From Ursus arctos (taxonomy: Eukaryota; Chordata; Mammalia; Carnivora; Ursidae), in assembly GCF_023065955.2 (NCBI RefSeq), contig NW_026622875.1, positions 11,262,501 to 11,326,500 of the forward strand: a DNA stretch of 64,000 nucleotides, read 5' to 3'. Positions within the stretch are counted from its first letter, which is position 1. Every line of letters starts with the position of its first letter. The notes under the pieces are model-generated. The model made no database searches, was not told the DNA's origin, and saw nothing but the letters and a program-made list of their open reading frames with translations. The translations under genes and the position numbers were made by a program. This document shows, in pieces, positions 12,009-24,479 of this stretch.

Positions 12009-13095
12009 TACCATTTCTCTAAATGACTAGTTTATGCCTTATCCTCCACACTTGACAAGTGAGATCTTTTTCTCTTTAGTGTTCTGTTTTTGAGGAAAAT
12101 TGTTATTAATGCTCAAAATTTTCAATCTCTGGCTGGTAGGAATCTTGTCAGATTAGTGTGAGATCTTTCTCATTCCCTTTTTGCTCTGACTTTGCCCCGT
12201 AACTCTAGTAGTTCATAACCTTTCATAATCTCCTTACTTTTATGGTATGACCTGAAGTTTCAGGTTCATCTTTTAATTTCTCTTCCCAGTTCTAGAATCA
12301 GCTAATCCTCCAAAAGGCTATTTCCTTTATTTAGAGATCCCAATCCAGGTGCTAGGGATATTCATTGTTATTGTTTTTTTCCATGAGCAGAGCTAGGAAA
12401 TATATATTCTCCACATAAAATGTGTTAAATATTTATAATAGTAATTTAAATTCAAATTCAGGACCATTCACGGTTTTTACATAAACTCCTTGATCTTACA
12501 TATGTGTTTCCCTTTTCTCATACTGAAAATCCTGATTTTTCAGAAGGACTCCTTTATTTTTAACTTGTAACAAACATTCTTAGAATAACAATACCAACAC
12601 TATCCCCCAATAAAATGAGTTTTGAAAACAGTATAACTTTTTTGTTTTGGTTCTTAGATTATATGCCTCTAGAGATACAAAGATTGTGATTTAAAGTCAC
12701 TTGAAGTTATTTTATATATAGTTATGCTACCAATAGGATACACATTTATGATCAGTTACTTCATTTTACTTTTAGGAATCCTTTTGCTACATGTTTAAAC
12801 TGTTTTCTGGTTCTCCAAATTTTCTCATGACTACTTATTAGTAATCTTGTATATCTCCTGTTTTCAGGCTACCATGTGTCCAGGTATGGTCCCTCCTCAG
12901 TTTCTGCCCAGGTGCTTATTCCATATGGATCTTAAAGCTGTTGGTGGTTTACTCCTATCTTTTAGAAATTTTGTTTTTGTTTTTGGGGGTTTTTTTGCTT
13001 TTATTTTTTATTTTATTATTTTGAGGGGGTTATGTTGTACTTAACTCTGCTGTATTTATTGTCTATGGGTTTCAGGTTTCACTCTCCTAGTTCCT
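12009..13095. other. Noncoding DNA
   Basis: AT-rich with no recognised gene. Some wording near 12100-12330 could be very old LINE, but I cannot assign it. Confidence 0.5.
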
Positions 13096-13155
13096 GGTGG
13101 TGGTGGTGGTGGCGTTTGTTTATTTGTTTGTTTGTTTGTTTGTTTGTTTGTTTTT
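13096..13155. repeat. (GTG)n then (GTTT)n microsatellite
   Basis: A GGTGGTGGT run is followed by about eight GTTT units. The Trp-rich and Cys/Phe/Val-rich frame at 13032-13253 and its antisense are translations of this run, not proteins. Confidence 0.9.
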
Positions 13156-13403
13156 CATGGCATGGGTGGGAAGAGTTGGAGATTAAACAGAAATGCCATG
13201 GGCTAGCATATATGCCCAATTTCCCTAGCTCTATTGAGGCTGAGAGGTCATGACACCCAGTAGTTAGGAGGATATTGAGATCCAGATCTTGGCTTTTAGA
13301 TGTCATTCTCTGTGTATTGGTTTGTTATGATTTCAGATCCACTTGTTTATGAATTAAGTTGTTGCTGTTGTTGTTTTTATTTTCTTGGTTTTTTTGTTTG
13401 TTT

Positions 13404-13578
13404 GTTTGTTTTTGGAGAGAGTTTGGGTGGGGAGGGACAAAGGGGGAGAGAGAATCCTAAGCAGGCTTCATGCCAGCATGGAGCCTGACACAGGGCTTGA
13501 TCTCACCGCCCTGAGATCATGACCTGAGCCAAAATCAAGAGCTGGATGCTTTACTGACTGTGCCACCCAGGTGTCTCA
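13404..13578 (-). mobile_element. SINEC, older subfamily
   Basis: Minus-strand SINE with 'gagagaatcctaagcaggct', 'catggagcctgacacagggc', 'gagatcatgacctgagccaa' and 5' end 'tgccacccaggtgtctc'. It has more substitutions than the 11795 copy. A possible short duplication 'aattaagt' occurs at about 13350 and 13580. The T/G-rich sequence at 13355-13403 is probably its degenerate tail. Confidence 0.85.
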
Positions 13579-14499
13579 AATTAAGTGAAGTTCTAAGGGT
13601 GAATTTGTTTACATTGAGGAAACTGTGTTGGGGTGTTGTCATTGACATCTGTTATTGATAAGCACTCAGTACTCAACTGGTAGGTGTACCGCTTGGGACT
13701 TAGCCATAAGAACATACGGAAGAGTGGCTATGACATAATTGACTTTTAAACTTTAAATATCAAGTGTTTGTGAGGACTTTCCGTCTGGGCACAGTTACTC
13801 CTTACTGATCTAAATAGTTTTTTGAAGATTTTGAGACACTTGCTTCTGCTGTGGCCAGGCTACTCTTGGATGGCAATGGTGTTTAAACTATGCAGCAATT
13901 TCAGGAAGAGAAGCAACATCTGTTCCTGCTTTGGTGAGGCTACTTCTCATAAGCTGTAGTGCAAACCATGTAATGATCCCTGGAGTAATAACCTTCAGTG
14001 CAGCACACCCTGCTTGCCAACACCAGTGCCATTGCCTGCTAGTACATGCCCTAGCAGTGAGGGACCTAAGCCAGCAGCCCATACCCAGTTTTTAGTTGGA
14101 AGGACTAACATTATTGAGAACCAGCTTGAGCAAAGGTACACCTCAACTAAATTTGGACTCTTTCTTCTTCCCTTTGCCTGGAACAATAGTGTAATTAATT
14201 CATCATTGGTTTGGAGTATGTTATTTCTTTAATGGCTTATTAAGAGACATTATCCTGTATGCTGTTGGCTTGTGCAATACAATTAAAATTACAATTTCCA
14301 CAGTGAACCTGTGTTAAATTGGCAAAGGTATTCTGTCTCTGAGCATAATTTTCCATGAATAAAACATTCTCCAGTAAAAACAACCAGAGGTTCTTGAAGC
14401 GGTATATTACAAGCTTGGCTCATATTATGGAAGTGCTGAGAGAAAAAAGGGGGTCGGGGTTTGAAAAAACACAGTAGCCAATCTGTAAGAGTGACCAAT
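13579..14499. other. Noncoding DNA, unclassified
   Basis: Moderately GC-richer around 13850-14110 ('tgcttgccaacaccagtgcc'). It may be an old LTR or low-copy repeat, but I do not recognise a family. The overlapping frames at 13888-14232 on both strands have no family resemblance. Confidence 0.4.
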
Positions 14500-15320
14500 G
14501 GCCAAATACAGAATAATGTGAGAAATAATCCATATTATAATTCACAAAATAAGTCTATACTAATAACTGAATAAATAAATGGCAGAGGCAAATGGACAAT
14601 TCTTCCTTACAGAAGAATTCTAATTAATATAGGAGGAATGAGAAGAATATGAAGTCACCATTAGGACAACAAAGTAATAATCATGGCAGGAAACATACAC
14701 AATTGATGCTGAAAATTAATGGGTAAGAAAGAATTTGAGGAAAAGCAGGGTAATGACCTATCCCCAAAGGATCTCCCCCAGGATATATGCTAATTAGCAA
14801 GGGAAAAAATAGTAACTTTGTAATGCATAAATGGATAAACAGCGACTTGACCAATCCAAGTTAATATTGCCAGTAATAAGATATACTGACATGTACCCTT
14901 TGAAAATATTCGTTCTGGTATTAAACAGAAATGATGAAACTCAATATGAGACAAAATCTGCACAAATAAAACTAAGGGACATTCTTTAAAATGACCAATA
15001 TTCAGGATTAAGGTTATGAAAAGGAAGGACTGCAAAACAGTCATAGGTTGGGGGAGACTAAGGAGATTTGAAAACTAGGTGTGAAGTAGTCTCATAGATT
15101 AGTTTCTGAACAGAGGATATTAGCAGAAAAGCTGCAAAGCATTGAATAAAATCTATATTTTAGTTAAGTATTCTAATGTTAACTTTATAGATTTGTGATT
15201 ATACTATGGCTATGAAATGTGTTAACATTTGAGAAAGCTAGGTGAGGGTATATAGGAATTCTGTGCACTATTTTTGCAACTTTCGTGAGTTCAAAATAAT
15301 TTTTTAAAAAAATCAAACAA
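14500..15320 (+). mobile_element. L1M 3' end remnant
   Basis: Wording 'gagacaaaatctgcacaaat', 'aaaactaagggacattcttt', 'ctaaggagatttgaaaacta', then 'tgtgttaacatttgagaaag', 'ctaggtgagggtatatagga' and an A-rich end matches an old mammalian LINE 3' region of L1M type on the plus strand. Confidence 0.55.
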
Positions 15321-16039
15321 ACAAAAAAACGAAGCAGTTCTATGCCACTACCATGACCATAGTCAACCTCTGAGAATTCCCATTTGGTATTTGGGTAAAT
15401 ACCATTTGGTACTTAATTAGTAATTTTTCATTTTCCTTATTGTATTTGGTTACTTTTTTAAGCTACCTATTGAGTTTTTTAGATTCACTTCACCTGTTTT
15501 TTGTGGTTTTTTTCCATTTTATATAAATTTTAGTCCTTTACCATCGTTTTTTATTTGCAGTAATTGATTGTACTAATATCTTATTTGTTACATCTGCTGA
15601 TTCTCTTTCACGGTGTTTGGTCTCCTATCATTTGTAATCTAGGGTATTTTGAGCTCACACCCCCTTCCAAATTCAGGAACCAATTATTTCCCAAATGGTG
15701 GTGAATAGTGGGATTTTTATTCTTTTGTCCTGGGCCCTGGAGGGTCTAGTGGTCCCAGTTTTTAATTTTCCAGCAGATTTGGTCTGACCAGCCAGAGTGC
15801 AGAGACAGAAATTGTTCTGAATGCTTTCTTCTATTAATGCATTTAACTAAGCCGGGAGATCCAGACCATCTCTGAAACAGACCATCTCTGAAAGAAGAAA
15901 ATACCTAAGAGGGGGCCACATAGACAGGATGTGGATTGGACTTGTATAAAAGCATTGTATTTTTGCTAGCAGAGGAAGCCAATATAAAGAAATTTGCCTT
16001 CTAAGCATTAGACCTTGAGTACTCACATAGCTTTGCTTT
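15321..16039. other. Noncoding, possibly old L1 in part
   Basis: About 15420-15800 is T-rich and could be reverse-complement L1M 3' UTR ('gcagatttggtctgaccagcc'), but the match is poor. A perfect 16-bp tandem repeat, CAGACCATCTCTGAAA, lies at 15862-15877 and 15878-15893. Confidence 0.4.
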
Positions 16040-16790
16040 TCTCTGCATGGAATGTTCTTCATCTCCTGCAACTACTTGGCAAATGTCTGATCATCTTTCC
16101 AGCTCTTTCTTTGTGAGGAATTCTTGCCTGCCACACCCTTTCCTAAGTGATGGCCTGTGTTTACAGCAGCTGATGAGGGGGATAGTGTTTGCAGGCACAG
16201 ATGGTTGGGCAAAGGGATGTGACCCCTAACTTAATGGTATATATGATGTGGTCCAGCTCAAAAAGCTGAGTGTGGCCTCACAGGCATTCTCTTTGGGGAA
16301 TGTAGAAAACTGACTGGGCCTGTAGCTGCAGGAACAGACAGGTCATGGGTTAATTGGGGCTGTGCTGACCCTCTTGTTCCACGCAAGCTGAAATCCTGGG
16401 AATGACCATCCTTAGGAGAAAATAGAACAGATGTAAAGGCATAAACGAAGACTCCACGAGCAAGAGACCGTGTCTGTGGAGATCCTGCCCAGCTTCCTTG
16501 TGGCTTTCTGGTTGTTTCCATCTCTAATCCATGACTGCATTTCAACAAATCCTACTTGGCTTGAGGTAAAATGAGGGCCTCATCATTATTTAAAATAAGA
16601 GCCCTTGCCAAAGCATTTTTCACATGGAATTCCCACTTTCAGTCTGTGCTTTCTCACTATGCATAGTTTTATAATACCTGCCACCCTTCTGCTCCTTGCT
16701 AGACTATAAACTTCTTGAAAACTAATATAGTATTGGTGCCTATCTCTTGGTGTAATAAGCCTTTACTGTGTAAATTTATTACATGAAATA
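16040..16790 (+). repeat. L2 fragments
   Basis: 'ctgcatggaatgttcttcat', 'ttggcaaatgtctgatcatc' and 'gtgaggaattcttgcctgcc' (16040-16135) follow the L2 3' part on the plus strand. 'ctagactataaacttcttg' (16698-16718) fits further downstream. The sequence between (about 16160-16660) is not clearly L2 and may be an insertion. Confidence 0.5.
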
Positions 16791-18213
16791 CTATTTGTCA
16801 GGTTGTAGATTCTAGGTTATGATTTTCTTCTTGTAGTATGTGTTAAATTTTTGAGTATTTTGTATTCCTATAAAGATTATTGAGCATTCTGGAATGCAGT
16901 TAAGGTATTTGGAAAGAGTTTAGTCTTCTTGGGACTTCTATTTAAGATTCATTAAATGGGACCAGAGCAGTGCTTAAGTGAGGGCCTATTAATCCCCGTT
17001 ATTGAAATTAAACAATTCTGAGTACTATTGCCTGTAAACCTACAAGATTTTTCCAGCATGACTGTGGTCACAGGCACTATTCTGGCCCTTGTTTCCTCTA
17101 ATCCTTTTGGAGGGTTCTTCTCCTGGCTTCAGTAGCTCCTTCATATGCTGTGTTGACTGTACGGAATACTAGAGAGGGACCCTCTGCACAGCTCTGGAGT
17201 TCTTTGTCTGTGATGCGCTCTCTTCTTAGGTGTCCCGTACTGCAAACTCGAGCTGCCTTGGTCTCCTCTGACCGTGGCACTGTCTTAGCAGGAAGAGTAC
17301 CAGGCTCTAGTTGGGTTCCCCTTCCCCACTCAGTGGCCTGGAAACTAGCTCAAGAAAGTGCTGGAGCAATCTTTACCTCCTTTTGCTTCCTGTATCTCAG
17401 AGCTTACTGTCCTTCCTTTCTCAGGTTAGTGTCCTAAACATTTTTTAAGATGTATTTTGTCTTGTTTGAGGTGAGAGGGTAAACCAGGTCCCTGTTATTC
17501 TATCTTGTCCGGAAATGGAAGTTCCATAACTTGTTGACTTATTTAGGGAAGTTTGATAAATACTGCAGTCAATATACTTGCTTACATTTTGTCCAGTTGA
17601 AAGATTTTCCTTGATTAGTACCTCAAGGAGATAAGTGTCATTCCCCTATTTTAAAGCAGATCCTTTGTGCTGTAAATGTCTCTGACACAAGCATAACCTG
17701 TTAAATCTTTGGTTTCATTGCTGCTCAAATCAAGGCTGAAGTTAAAAGCAATGAGTTAATAATGGATTAAGATGTTATCACATTTTCTGTAGAGGAAATC
17801 ATTCCAGTGAACCATTTGAGTAAAAATAGTTTCCCAAGAGGAACTTAACTCTGGAAAGATAATGATCTGTTTTAGATGTCTGTAATTTACAATTATGTTT
17901 GGTTAGCTTCTGAATTGTGAATATGGGAAGTGTTGCAAGACTTAGAAAGTTGGTTGATATGTAATTCATGCAATTCATTTCTGAAGCTCAGGGGAGCCAA
18001 ACATATTTAGGGAGGGAGCGTGGGCCTGCATTTAAGAAAGCCATTCGAAGATAAGCATGCATGGCTCCATGAGCATGAAGCTACATGAGAAATATTACTA
18101 ATACTGTCATCAGAAATAGTAACATTTTCCTTAAAAATAAGGGAAATGGCAAAATAATTTTAACTCTATCTAGAAGAGCCTCCCCTTATCTCCTGAAGTC
18201 CTGAAGGAAAGAA
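16791..18213. other. Mostly unique noncoding DNA
   Basis: About 17400-17520 ('tttgaggtgagagggtaaac', 'ctgttattctatcttgtccg') resembles reverse-complement L1M 3' UTR; the preceding 17090-17400 may belong to it. The overlapping frames at 17098-17280 and 17150-17437 fall here. The remainder is unassigned. Confidence 0.4.
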
Positions 18214-18269
18214 AGGTGCTTTTGCCTGGAGAATAGACCCCAGGTGCTTTTGCCTGGAGAATAGACCCC
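18214..18269. repeat. Perfect 28-bp tandem duplication
   Basis: The unit beginning AGGTGCTTTTGCCTGGAGAA occurs at 18214-18241 and again at 18242-18269 without a single difference. It is either recent or an assembly artefact. Confidence 0.97.
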
Positions 18270-18613
18270 AGAGGCTCACAGTTCCTAAAATAACAATCCT
18301 TCTGTAACTAAGTAAAGCAGACAGAGGCAAATCACAGTAAGTCTGTGCACCTAGGAGCAGCTCTTAGGGTCTCTGCTATGGAAAAAGCCCCCACTACTCA
18401 ACTGGATTATCAGAGCTTCCCTCTTTTTTTTCTTCTTTTTTTTTTTTTTTCTTTTTTATTCTGGACTAAAGGGATGCTGATTGCTGATACTATAGGTAGT
18501 TTATGCATAAAGCCTGTGGTTTCTCCAAGCTGCCTTACAGAGGACTGATCTTAGGCCATTTAGTGAAAGAAGAGCCCAGTGACTGGCAAATGATACATAA
18601 AAAAGTATTTGAG
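18270..18613. other. Noncoding DNA with a pyrimidine run
   Basis: A T/C-rich tract at 18420-18460 creates the Phe-rich frame at 18345-18548. Nothing else is recognised. Confidence 0.5.
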
Positions 18614-18818
18614 GGGGCGCCTGGGTGGCATAGCGGTTAAGCGTCTGCCTTCGGCTCGGGGCGTGATCCTGGTGTTGTGGGATCGAGCCCCACATCAGGC
18701 TGTTCCGCTGTGGGCCTGCTTCTTCCTCTCCCACTCCCCCCGCTTGTGTTCCCTCTCTCACTGGCTGTCTCTATCTCTCTCAAATAAATAAGTAAAATCT
18801 TAAAAAAAAAAAAAAAAA
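18614..18818 (+). mobile_element. SINEC, young, full length
   Basis: It begins GGGGCGCCTGGGTGGCATAG and runs through 'gatcgagccccacatcaggc' to 'caaataaataagtaaaatct' and a poly-A tail. The flanks share AAAAAGTATTTG (ending 18611 on the left, about 18814-18825 on the right). Frames at 18501-18864 on both strands are translations of the SINE. Confidence 0.95.
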
Positions 18819-19581
18819 GTATTTGGGGAGGGGGGAAGCAGAGCTTTTCATCACAAATAACCAAATGGCCCCTGAGGATAAGTATGCAGCATGGTTTTTT
18901 GAATTTCAGTCTCTGCCGAATCCCACTCTCCTACATCCCATCCCAGATCTTTGCTCTGGGATTGCAGATGCTACAGCTTTCCCTCTAGGGATCAATTAAA
19001 AATACTGGATATATGATTTCTCTCATTAGCTCTAACGCTAAAAACCAACTATTGCTTTTAAAATGCTACTGAGTTAAATGTCCTTAATTCCTAGGGCACA
19101 GAAATGAAAATCAAGGCTATTTTTAATATAGAAAGTTATAGTAGAAGGATAGATTAAAGGCCCCAGCATAGCCTATAGGCACTGATGTGTGTATTTATGT
19201 TCTGGGAGCCAGGCCAGCCACACTTGGATCTGAGGAAGCCACCTTCTCCATGGACTCAGGAAGCCTGAGTAGCGGCTGGAGCTAAGTGATGAACTCATAG
19301 GGAGTGTAAGCCACAGGGGTGGCCAAGGGGCTTTTCTGATAGCCAAGGGATTTTGCTGACCAGTTTATACATTAGGCCCAGAGAAATCTGACCCTGGGCA
19401 GTGAAGTAAGGTGTAAGGATTACAAATGGAGGATTCTGTATGGGCAGACTATTGCCTCCATCAGAGTTAGTGACCTTGCAAGACTGGCAATGTCTTTTGT
19501 GAATCTTATTTGTTTTCCTGAAGGTAGGGCAGGCCATCCCAATCTAGCTAGGATCCCTGTGTGGTAGAAGACCTGTGTCCA
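18819..19581. other. Unique noncoding DNA
   Basis: I recognise no repeat or gene here. The minus frame at 19295-19537 is unsupported. Confidence 0.5.
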
Positions 19582-19800
19582 GGGGCACCTGCGTAGCTTA
19601 GTCTGTTAAGCACTTGACTCAGTTTCAGCTCAGGTCCCAGTCCCCTAGGTCATGGGATCCAGTCCCTTGTTAGGTTCCACGTTCAGTGGGAGTCTGCTTT
19701 GGATATGCTTTCCCTCTGCCTCTTCCCCTGCTTGCATTTTCTCCCTCCCTCTCTCTCTCTCTCTCTCAGTCTCATAAATAAATCTGAAAAAAAAAAAAAA
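19582..19800 (+). mobile_element. SINEC, older subfamily
   Basis: It begins GGGGCACCTGCGTAGCTTAG and ends in a (CT)n run, 'cataaataaatctg' and poly-A. The flanks 'agacctgtgtcc' (19570-19581) and 'agactcatgtcc' (19801-19812) form an imperfect target duplication. Frames at 19645-19944 are antisense or sense SINE. Confidence 0.9.
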
Positions 19801-19812
19801 AGACTCATGTCC

Positions 19813-21094
19813 ACAGTGGACCAATGGTCCATATTTTTGGTTTTTCTCCTGAAGTGCTGGGCATGGGTTTTGAATACAGTAGGCTCTGGGTTGTTGATGG
19901 TGTTTTTTGTCATTTAATAGCCTGGCAACTCTGGCCAACACCATGCTGCTGAGGTCCTGTTCTCGCCGCTCAGTCTCCAGGCCTGGGTTTCTAAATTTGC
20001 CTGTCTAAATCACCTTTCTGAATTTGAATACTATCACCTATGAACACCCGTGAAACCTGCTTTATCCTATCAGTGTTTGTCTAATGGGAGCCCTACTGTT
20101 ATCTTGGGTCTGACAATTCTTCCATGGGTGGGACTCTCACTCATTGCTCAACTTGTACCATCCCTGCTCTCAACACTGAATGCCAGCTGTGTGCTGTCAT
20201 TGTGAGAAGTGAACATACTCTCTCATACTGTTAAATGTTTTACCTTTATCAGGTGCAGCACCCTGTTGTATTTAAATCTGAACCTTCCCTGCCTGGTCAG
20301 ACTTCCAACCTTTGGGATACCGATTCCAGCTCGCTCACTTCAGTTCTAAACCCCAAGACTCTCCTTTGAATGGCACAGTTCTCTTAACCTAAACTTGCTG
20401 TCCTGCCACAGCTATCCTTCTTTCTAAATCCATTGTCAAGGGATTAATGCTCACTTCAGCATCAGGTTGGTTTTGTTTATTTGAAGTAAGAGCCAGTAAT
20501 CCTAATGGATTTGAAGGGCTGTGAATACTCCTCCGAACTTGTTCAGGTCTGTTAAATTGAAAATGCTTACGTGTGAAGAAAACTTATTTGTACATGTGGG
20601 TATGTGTGTATAGGGAGACTTAGAGATGTGTAGATACATAGACTCCAATAAAAACTAAAAAGTAATAAAATACTCAGAAAATTTCACAATAAGAGAAAAA
20701 TAGAGCACAAAATGTAGTGGGCTTATTTCTGAAGAAGCTGGTATTATAATTTAATAAAGCCTAATGTCTAACGTCGGAGAGAATCTTTTCCTTGGCCTGA
20801 TCAAGAAAAACACATGAAGAAGGGGCCTAAATGAGAGCAATTGTAAAGTAAACTATAAGATCTTTTCCTTATCAGTGATGATGGAATTTGAGATGTATTT
20901 CGGTGGAATTAGGTCTTCATCTCTTGCCATGCATAGCGTACTCTGTCCTGGTCTGTGTTTTGTATAAGCAAATTTTTGGTAGGAGTACAAAGATTCTATC
21001 AATGGGGGGAGAGGGAGGAGAAGGGTGACTGTTGGTTCCAAAATTTATCTAAACAGTACATGGGTATTCCACTAACTTGGATCCATCAGCATTG
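19813..21094. other. Unique noncoding DNA
   Basis: No gene is seen. About 20100-20220 has a faint MER20-like word order, too weak to call. Confidence 0.5.
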
Positions 21095-21370
21095 TTGAGA
21101 GCCCGCCGTGTCCTGGGCACTATGCTGTAGCAGTCTCAACTTACTTTCTCACATAAATGGACTTCTTTCTTTTAGCCTTTCTTGTAGCTCATTGAAAAGA
21201 AAACTCTATTTGAAAGTCTTGGTAGTGAGTAACTGGTAAACCTGGGGTCAGAATTCAGGCTCTAGGCTGGGGTCCAATAATGACCTAATTCCCCAAATTC
21301 TGCCTGAAATTGAAGACCCAGAGAAATGGAATGGCTTACTTGCTGCCACACAGTGATGGAATCCTTTGTG
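21095..21370 (-). repeat. MIR remnant, possibly two
   Basis: 'gtgtcctgggcactatgctg' and 'aactggtaaacctggggtca' followed by 'gaattcaggctct' follow MIR read backwards. A second MIR-like stretch ('acccagagaaatggaatggc', 'tgctgccacacagtgatgga') comes at 21315-21360. Confidence 0.5.
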
Positions 21371-23552
21371 TTCACAAAAGGAGAAACTTTATAGTAACAG
21401 ATGAAGGCAGAACAGACTAGCCCTGTGAGCCTACCAGAACATTTGGAACCACCATTCTAGGGAACACGTGTAGGGTATCTTCAGTCATGATGAATATGCT
21501 ATGCCGAGACGCTAGCTATAGTACTGTGAGTTCTCTAAGTCAGGGCACCATTCACTGCTATTCTATGAAGTTTAATGGTGAATTTAAATGTATTTTTAAT
21601 ATGTTAGATTTCAAGGAAATGGTAGGCATGGAATAGGTGAACCAGGATTAACATCCATATTCCTACAGGGTAGACTTATATTGTCTCTATTCACTGCGCT
21701 ACCTCAGTGGTAGAGCTACAAAGCACTGCAAAGGGGTTTTTGCTTTGTTTTCCTGTTGAACAAGCTACATAGATACAGCTTGGTGAGATGAAAGCCCTTA
21801 TTTCATCTAATCAAATCAGTTTTCTCTTGCAGAGAGAAAAGGAAACCAGAAAATCAAAATCAATAAAAATCCTGCCATTTTGTCTGTACACAAGTATGTT
21901 CAAATAGAAATTCTTTGTTATAACTGTTTTTAAATCGGATCATTTCATTGTGATGGAATTCTTCTGTATATAATTCTTCTGTATATAATACAAGTCATAT
22001 TATCTCAGCTCTTTTCCAGTCCTACCACTGGGTAACTTTGAATGAATGGATGTTCTGGTTCCAGTTCTTTATCTATAACAGAAGATAGGTAGACAAAAGT
22101 CATTTTTTAAAACCAAGATAAAATGAAAAATAAACTTATCCCATGTTGGGCTTTGACCATAACAGCAGAATTATTCACTCAGGGCATTAGTATTATGACT
22201 TGAGTTGTGAAGTATGAGCACTTTATTTACTTTATTTTACCTATAATCTTCCTTAGGGAATAGAAGCTATTAATTTATGTGAACTAGTAAATTTTCTATT
22301 GTTATTAATAAGGACTTAAAAAGTTACAGAAGAAATATTTTGATTTGAGAATATGTAACTGAAACTTGAATGCTTAAGTACAATTTTTTTTAAGAAAATG
22401 CCAGTAGAAACTTTAATTTCTATTTGACCAATTTTCAGAGACTTCCTCAGATGTTATTGTATAAGTGTTGAAGATGCTTTGGTTCTGTGTATATCTAGGT
22501 CTGTCCTGCTGTCCCACCAACAGGAAGGGATTTCATCTCCTTATTTCTGCTCATTTTAATTGCTACTGATAGAGATTAGAAGTTGGTCATTTGAAAGCAA
22601 ACTAAAAACTCTTTTGTGAAATCAGAAGATGAAATATACTATATTTGAACTTTTGTTCCCCGTATTATCTCAAGAACTAACTTTTTATATTGAGTTCATA
22701 TGTACACTTAGGCTTAACTTTTTAAATTACACAATTAACAAGTTTACATGGTGGTTTTGGTTGTGCAAATTGTGCTGTCTATTCCTTCAGCTTTTAGAAT
22801 TTGGCATTGGATCCTTTTGGCCGAGCAATAATTTTTTATCTTGTAATGACTAAATAAATCATAAAATTAAATGAGATTGCTTTTGACAATACCAAGGTGT
22901 CTACAAGAAGCTTAATTCTTGCTGTGGATTTCCTTGAACCCTGTGTCTGTGAAACTAAATAGCAGATTTTATTTTAATGACTATGCTGTTTGACTTTCAT
23001 TTCAATATAGCCACATTTCTGAACTTGACTATCAAAAAATCACTCAGCAAATTCTGTCTCAAAGAAAACTTTCCATTGACTAATTTGTAGAATTCGAGTA
23101 TTCCCCCTTTGACTTTAGATGCAGAAATGATCACAATTGGTGGAGTATTTGATTTAGCTTTGAAGGCCTAGTACAAGGTCACAGATGCAGCATACCTGTA
23201 TAAATCATATGGGCAACGGCCCAGTTGAAACTAGCCCCTTTAAATCATAAGGTTGCATAGCTACTCAATACCAAAGACCTGTGAAAGCTCACACAAAAGC
23301 TGCCAATTCCAGCTGAGTCATTGATATATTATGTAATAGTTACTAAACAACAAAAGAAGACTAAAACAAAATATCTTTCATAGGTAACTAATATACGAAT
23401 ATGTGGATAATTATAATCTAAGAGGGACTGGGCTTAATTGTCTATAACCTAATGTGTACAACATTTCTACTATTTCTGCCTGATTGTTTTCTGTAATCCT
23501 ATCTATGTTTTATTCCAACTAAACATCTGAACCCTAAGGGATATTCCATAGG
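21371..23552. other. Unique noncoding DNA
   Basis: AT-rich with no gene. A perfect 15-bp tandem duplication, AATTCTTCTGTATAT, lies at 21957-21971 and 21972-21986. The frame at 22629-22853 has no recognisable domain. Confidence 0.5.
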
Positions 23553-23783
23553 CAGGACTTTTCAACCTCGGTATTACTGGCATTTTGGGCCAGAGGATTC
23601 TTTTTGCTGGGGACTTTCTGGTACGTAGTAGGATGCTTGGCAGCATCCTTGGTCTCTACTGACCAGATGCCAATAGCACCTTCCCCCTTGCCACCCCACC
23701 CGAAGTTGTAATAATCAAAAAATGTCTTCTGACATTGCCCAATGTCTCCCGAGAAACAAAATCATCCTGGTTGAGAACCACTG
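23553..23783 (-). mobile_element. MER20 (nonautonomous hAT-Charlie transposon)
   Basis: Terminal inverted repeats: CAGGACTTTTCAACC at the left and GGTTGAGAACCACTG at the right. The body ('ggcattttgggccagaggat', 'aggatgcttggcagcatcct', 'agatgccaatagcacctt', 'aaaatgtcttctgacattgc') is the MER20 consensus read in reverse. The flanking 7-mers 'ccatagg' and 'ctatagg' are a near-match target duplication. The minus frame at 23656-23871 mostly lies inside it. Confidence 0.85.
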
Positions 23784-24268
23784 CTATAGGCCAAGAAGGG
23801 AAGAAGTCCTTTCTCCCAACTTCTTCTCTTTCAGTCCTCTCAGAAGACACTCTCTCATGATTACTTGGCATCCTACGCAGTTACTAAAATGCTTCTATTA
23901 AAAAATACAACTATATTTTAATGAGGGTTTAGGAACCAAAATTTCCATATCAAGACAATGTCTTTTTTTATAATTGAAAACTTGCCCCAACTGGTTTTAT
24001 ACAAGAACTTAATTTTCCAATGGAGTGTATTACCCCAATAGTGTTCTGTACAATAATAGTAATAATAATTTTTATAAAAGGAAAGTGGATTGCTGCTCAA
24101 ATTTAGCTGCTTGAATTCAAAATAGGGACATTAGAGATGGGATGCATGAGTGTAACAGGGATACGTGGAACTAAAAATTCTTTAACATCTGTTGGAATAC
24201 AATGTGAAGAGCTATTCATCACTTGCTTCTTGAGCTTTTGAGGTGTGTGTATAAGATAGAAATGTGTT
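23784..24268. other. Unique noncoding DNA
   Basis: I recognise no repeat or gene. Confidence 0.5.
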
Positions 24269-24465
24269 GGGGCGCCTGGGTGGCACAGTCGTTAAGCGTC
24301 CGCCTTCGGCTCAGGGCGTGATCCCAGCGTTCTGGGATTGAGCCCCACATCAGGCTCCTCCACTAGGAGCCTGCTTCTTCCTATCCCACTCCCCCTGCTT
24401 GTGTTCCCTCTCTCGCTGGCTGTCTCTGTCAAATAAATAAATAAAATCTTTAAAAAAAAAAAAAA
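24269..24465 (+). mobile_element. SINEC, young, full length
   Basis: It begins GGGGCGCCTGGGTGGCACAG and ends in AATAAATAAATAAAATCTTT plus poly-A. A perfect 16-bp target duplication, AAGATAGAAATGTGTT, lies at 24253-24268 and 24464-24479. Confidence 0.96.
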
Positions 24466-24479
24466 GATAGAAATGTGTT

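Noticed and set aside
13032..13253. Trp-run protein with Cys/Leu/Val repeats
   Set aside because: Translation of GTG and GTTT microsatellite units.
20100..20220. A diverged MER20-like element
   Set aside because: A few similar words, but no terminal repeats and too little continuity to support a call.
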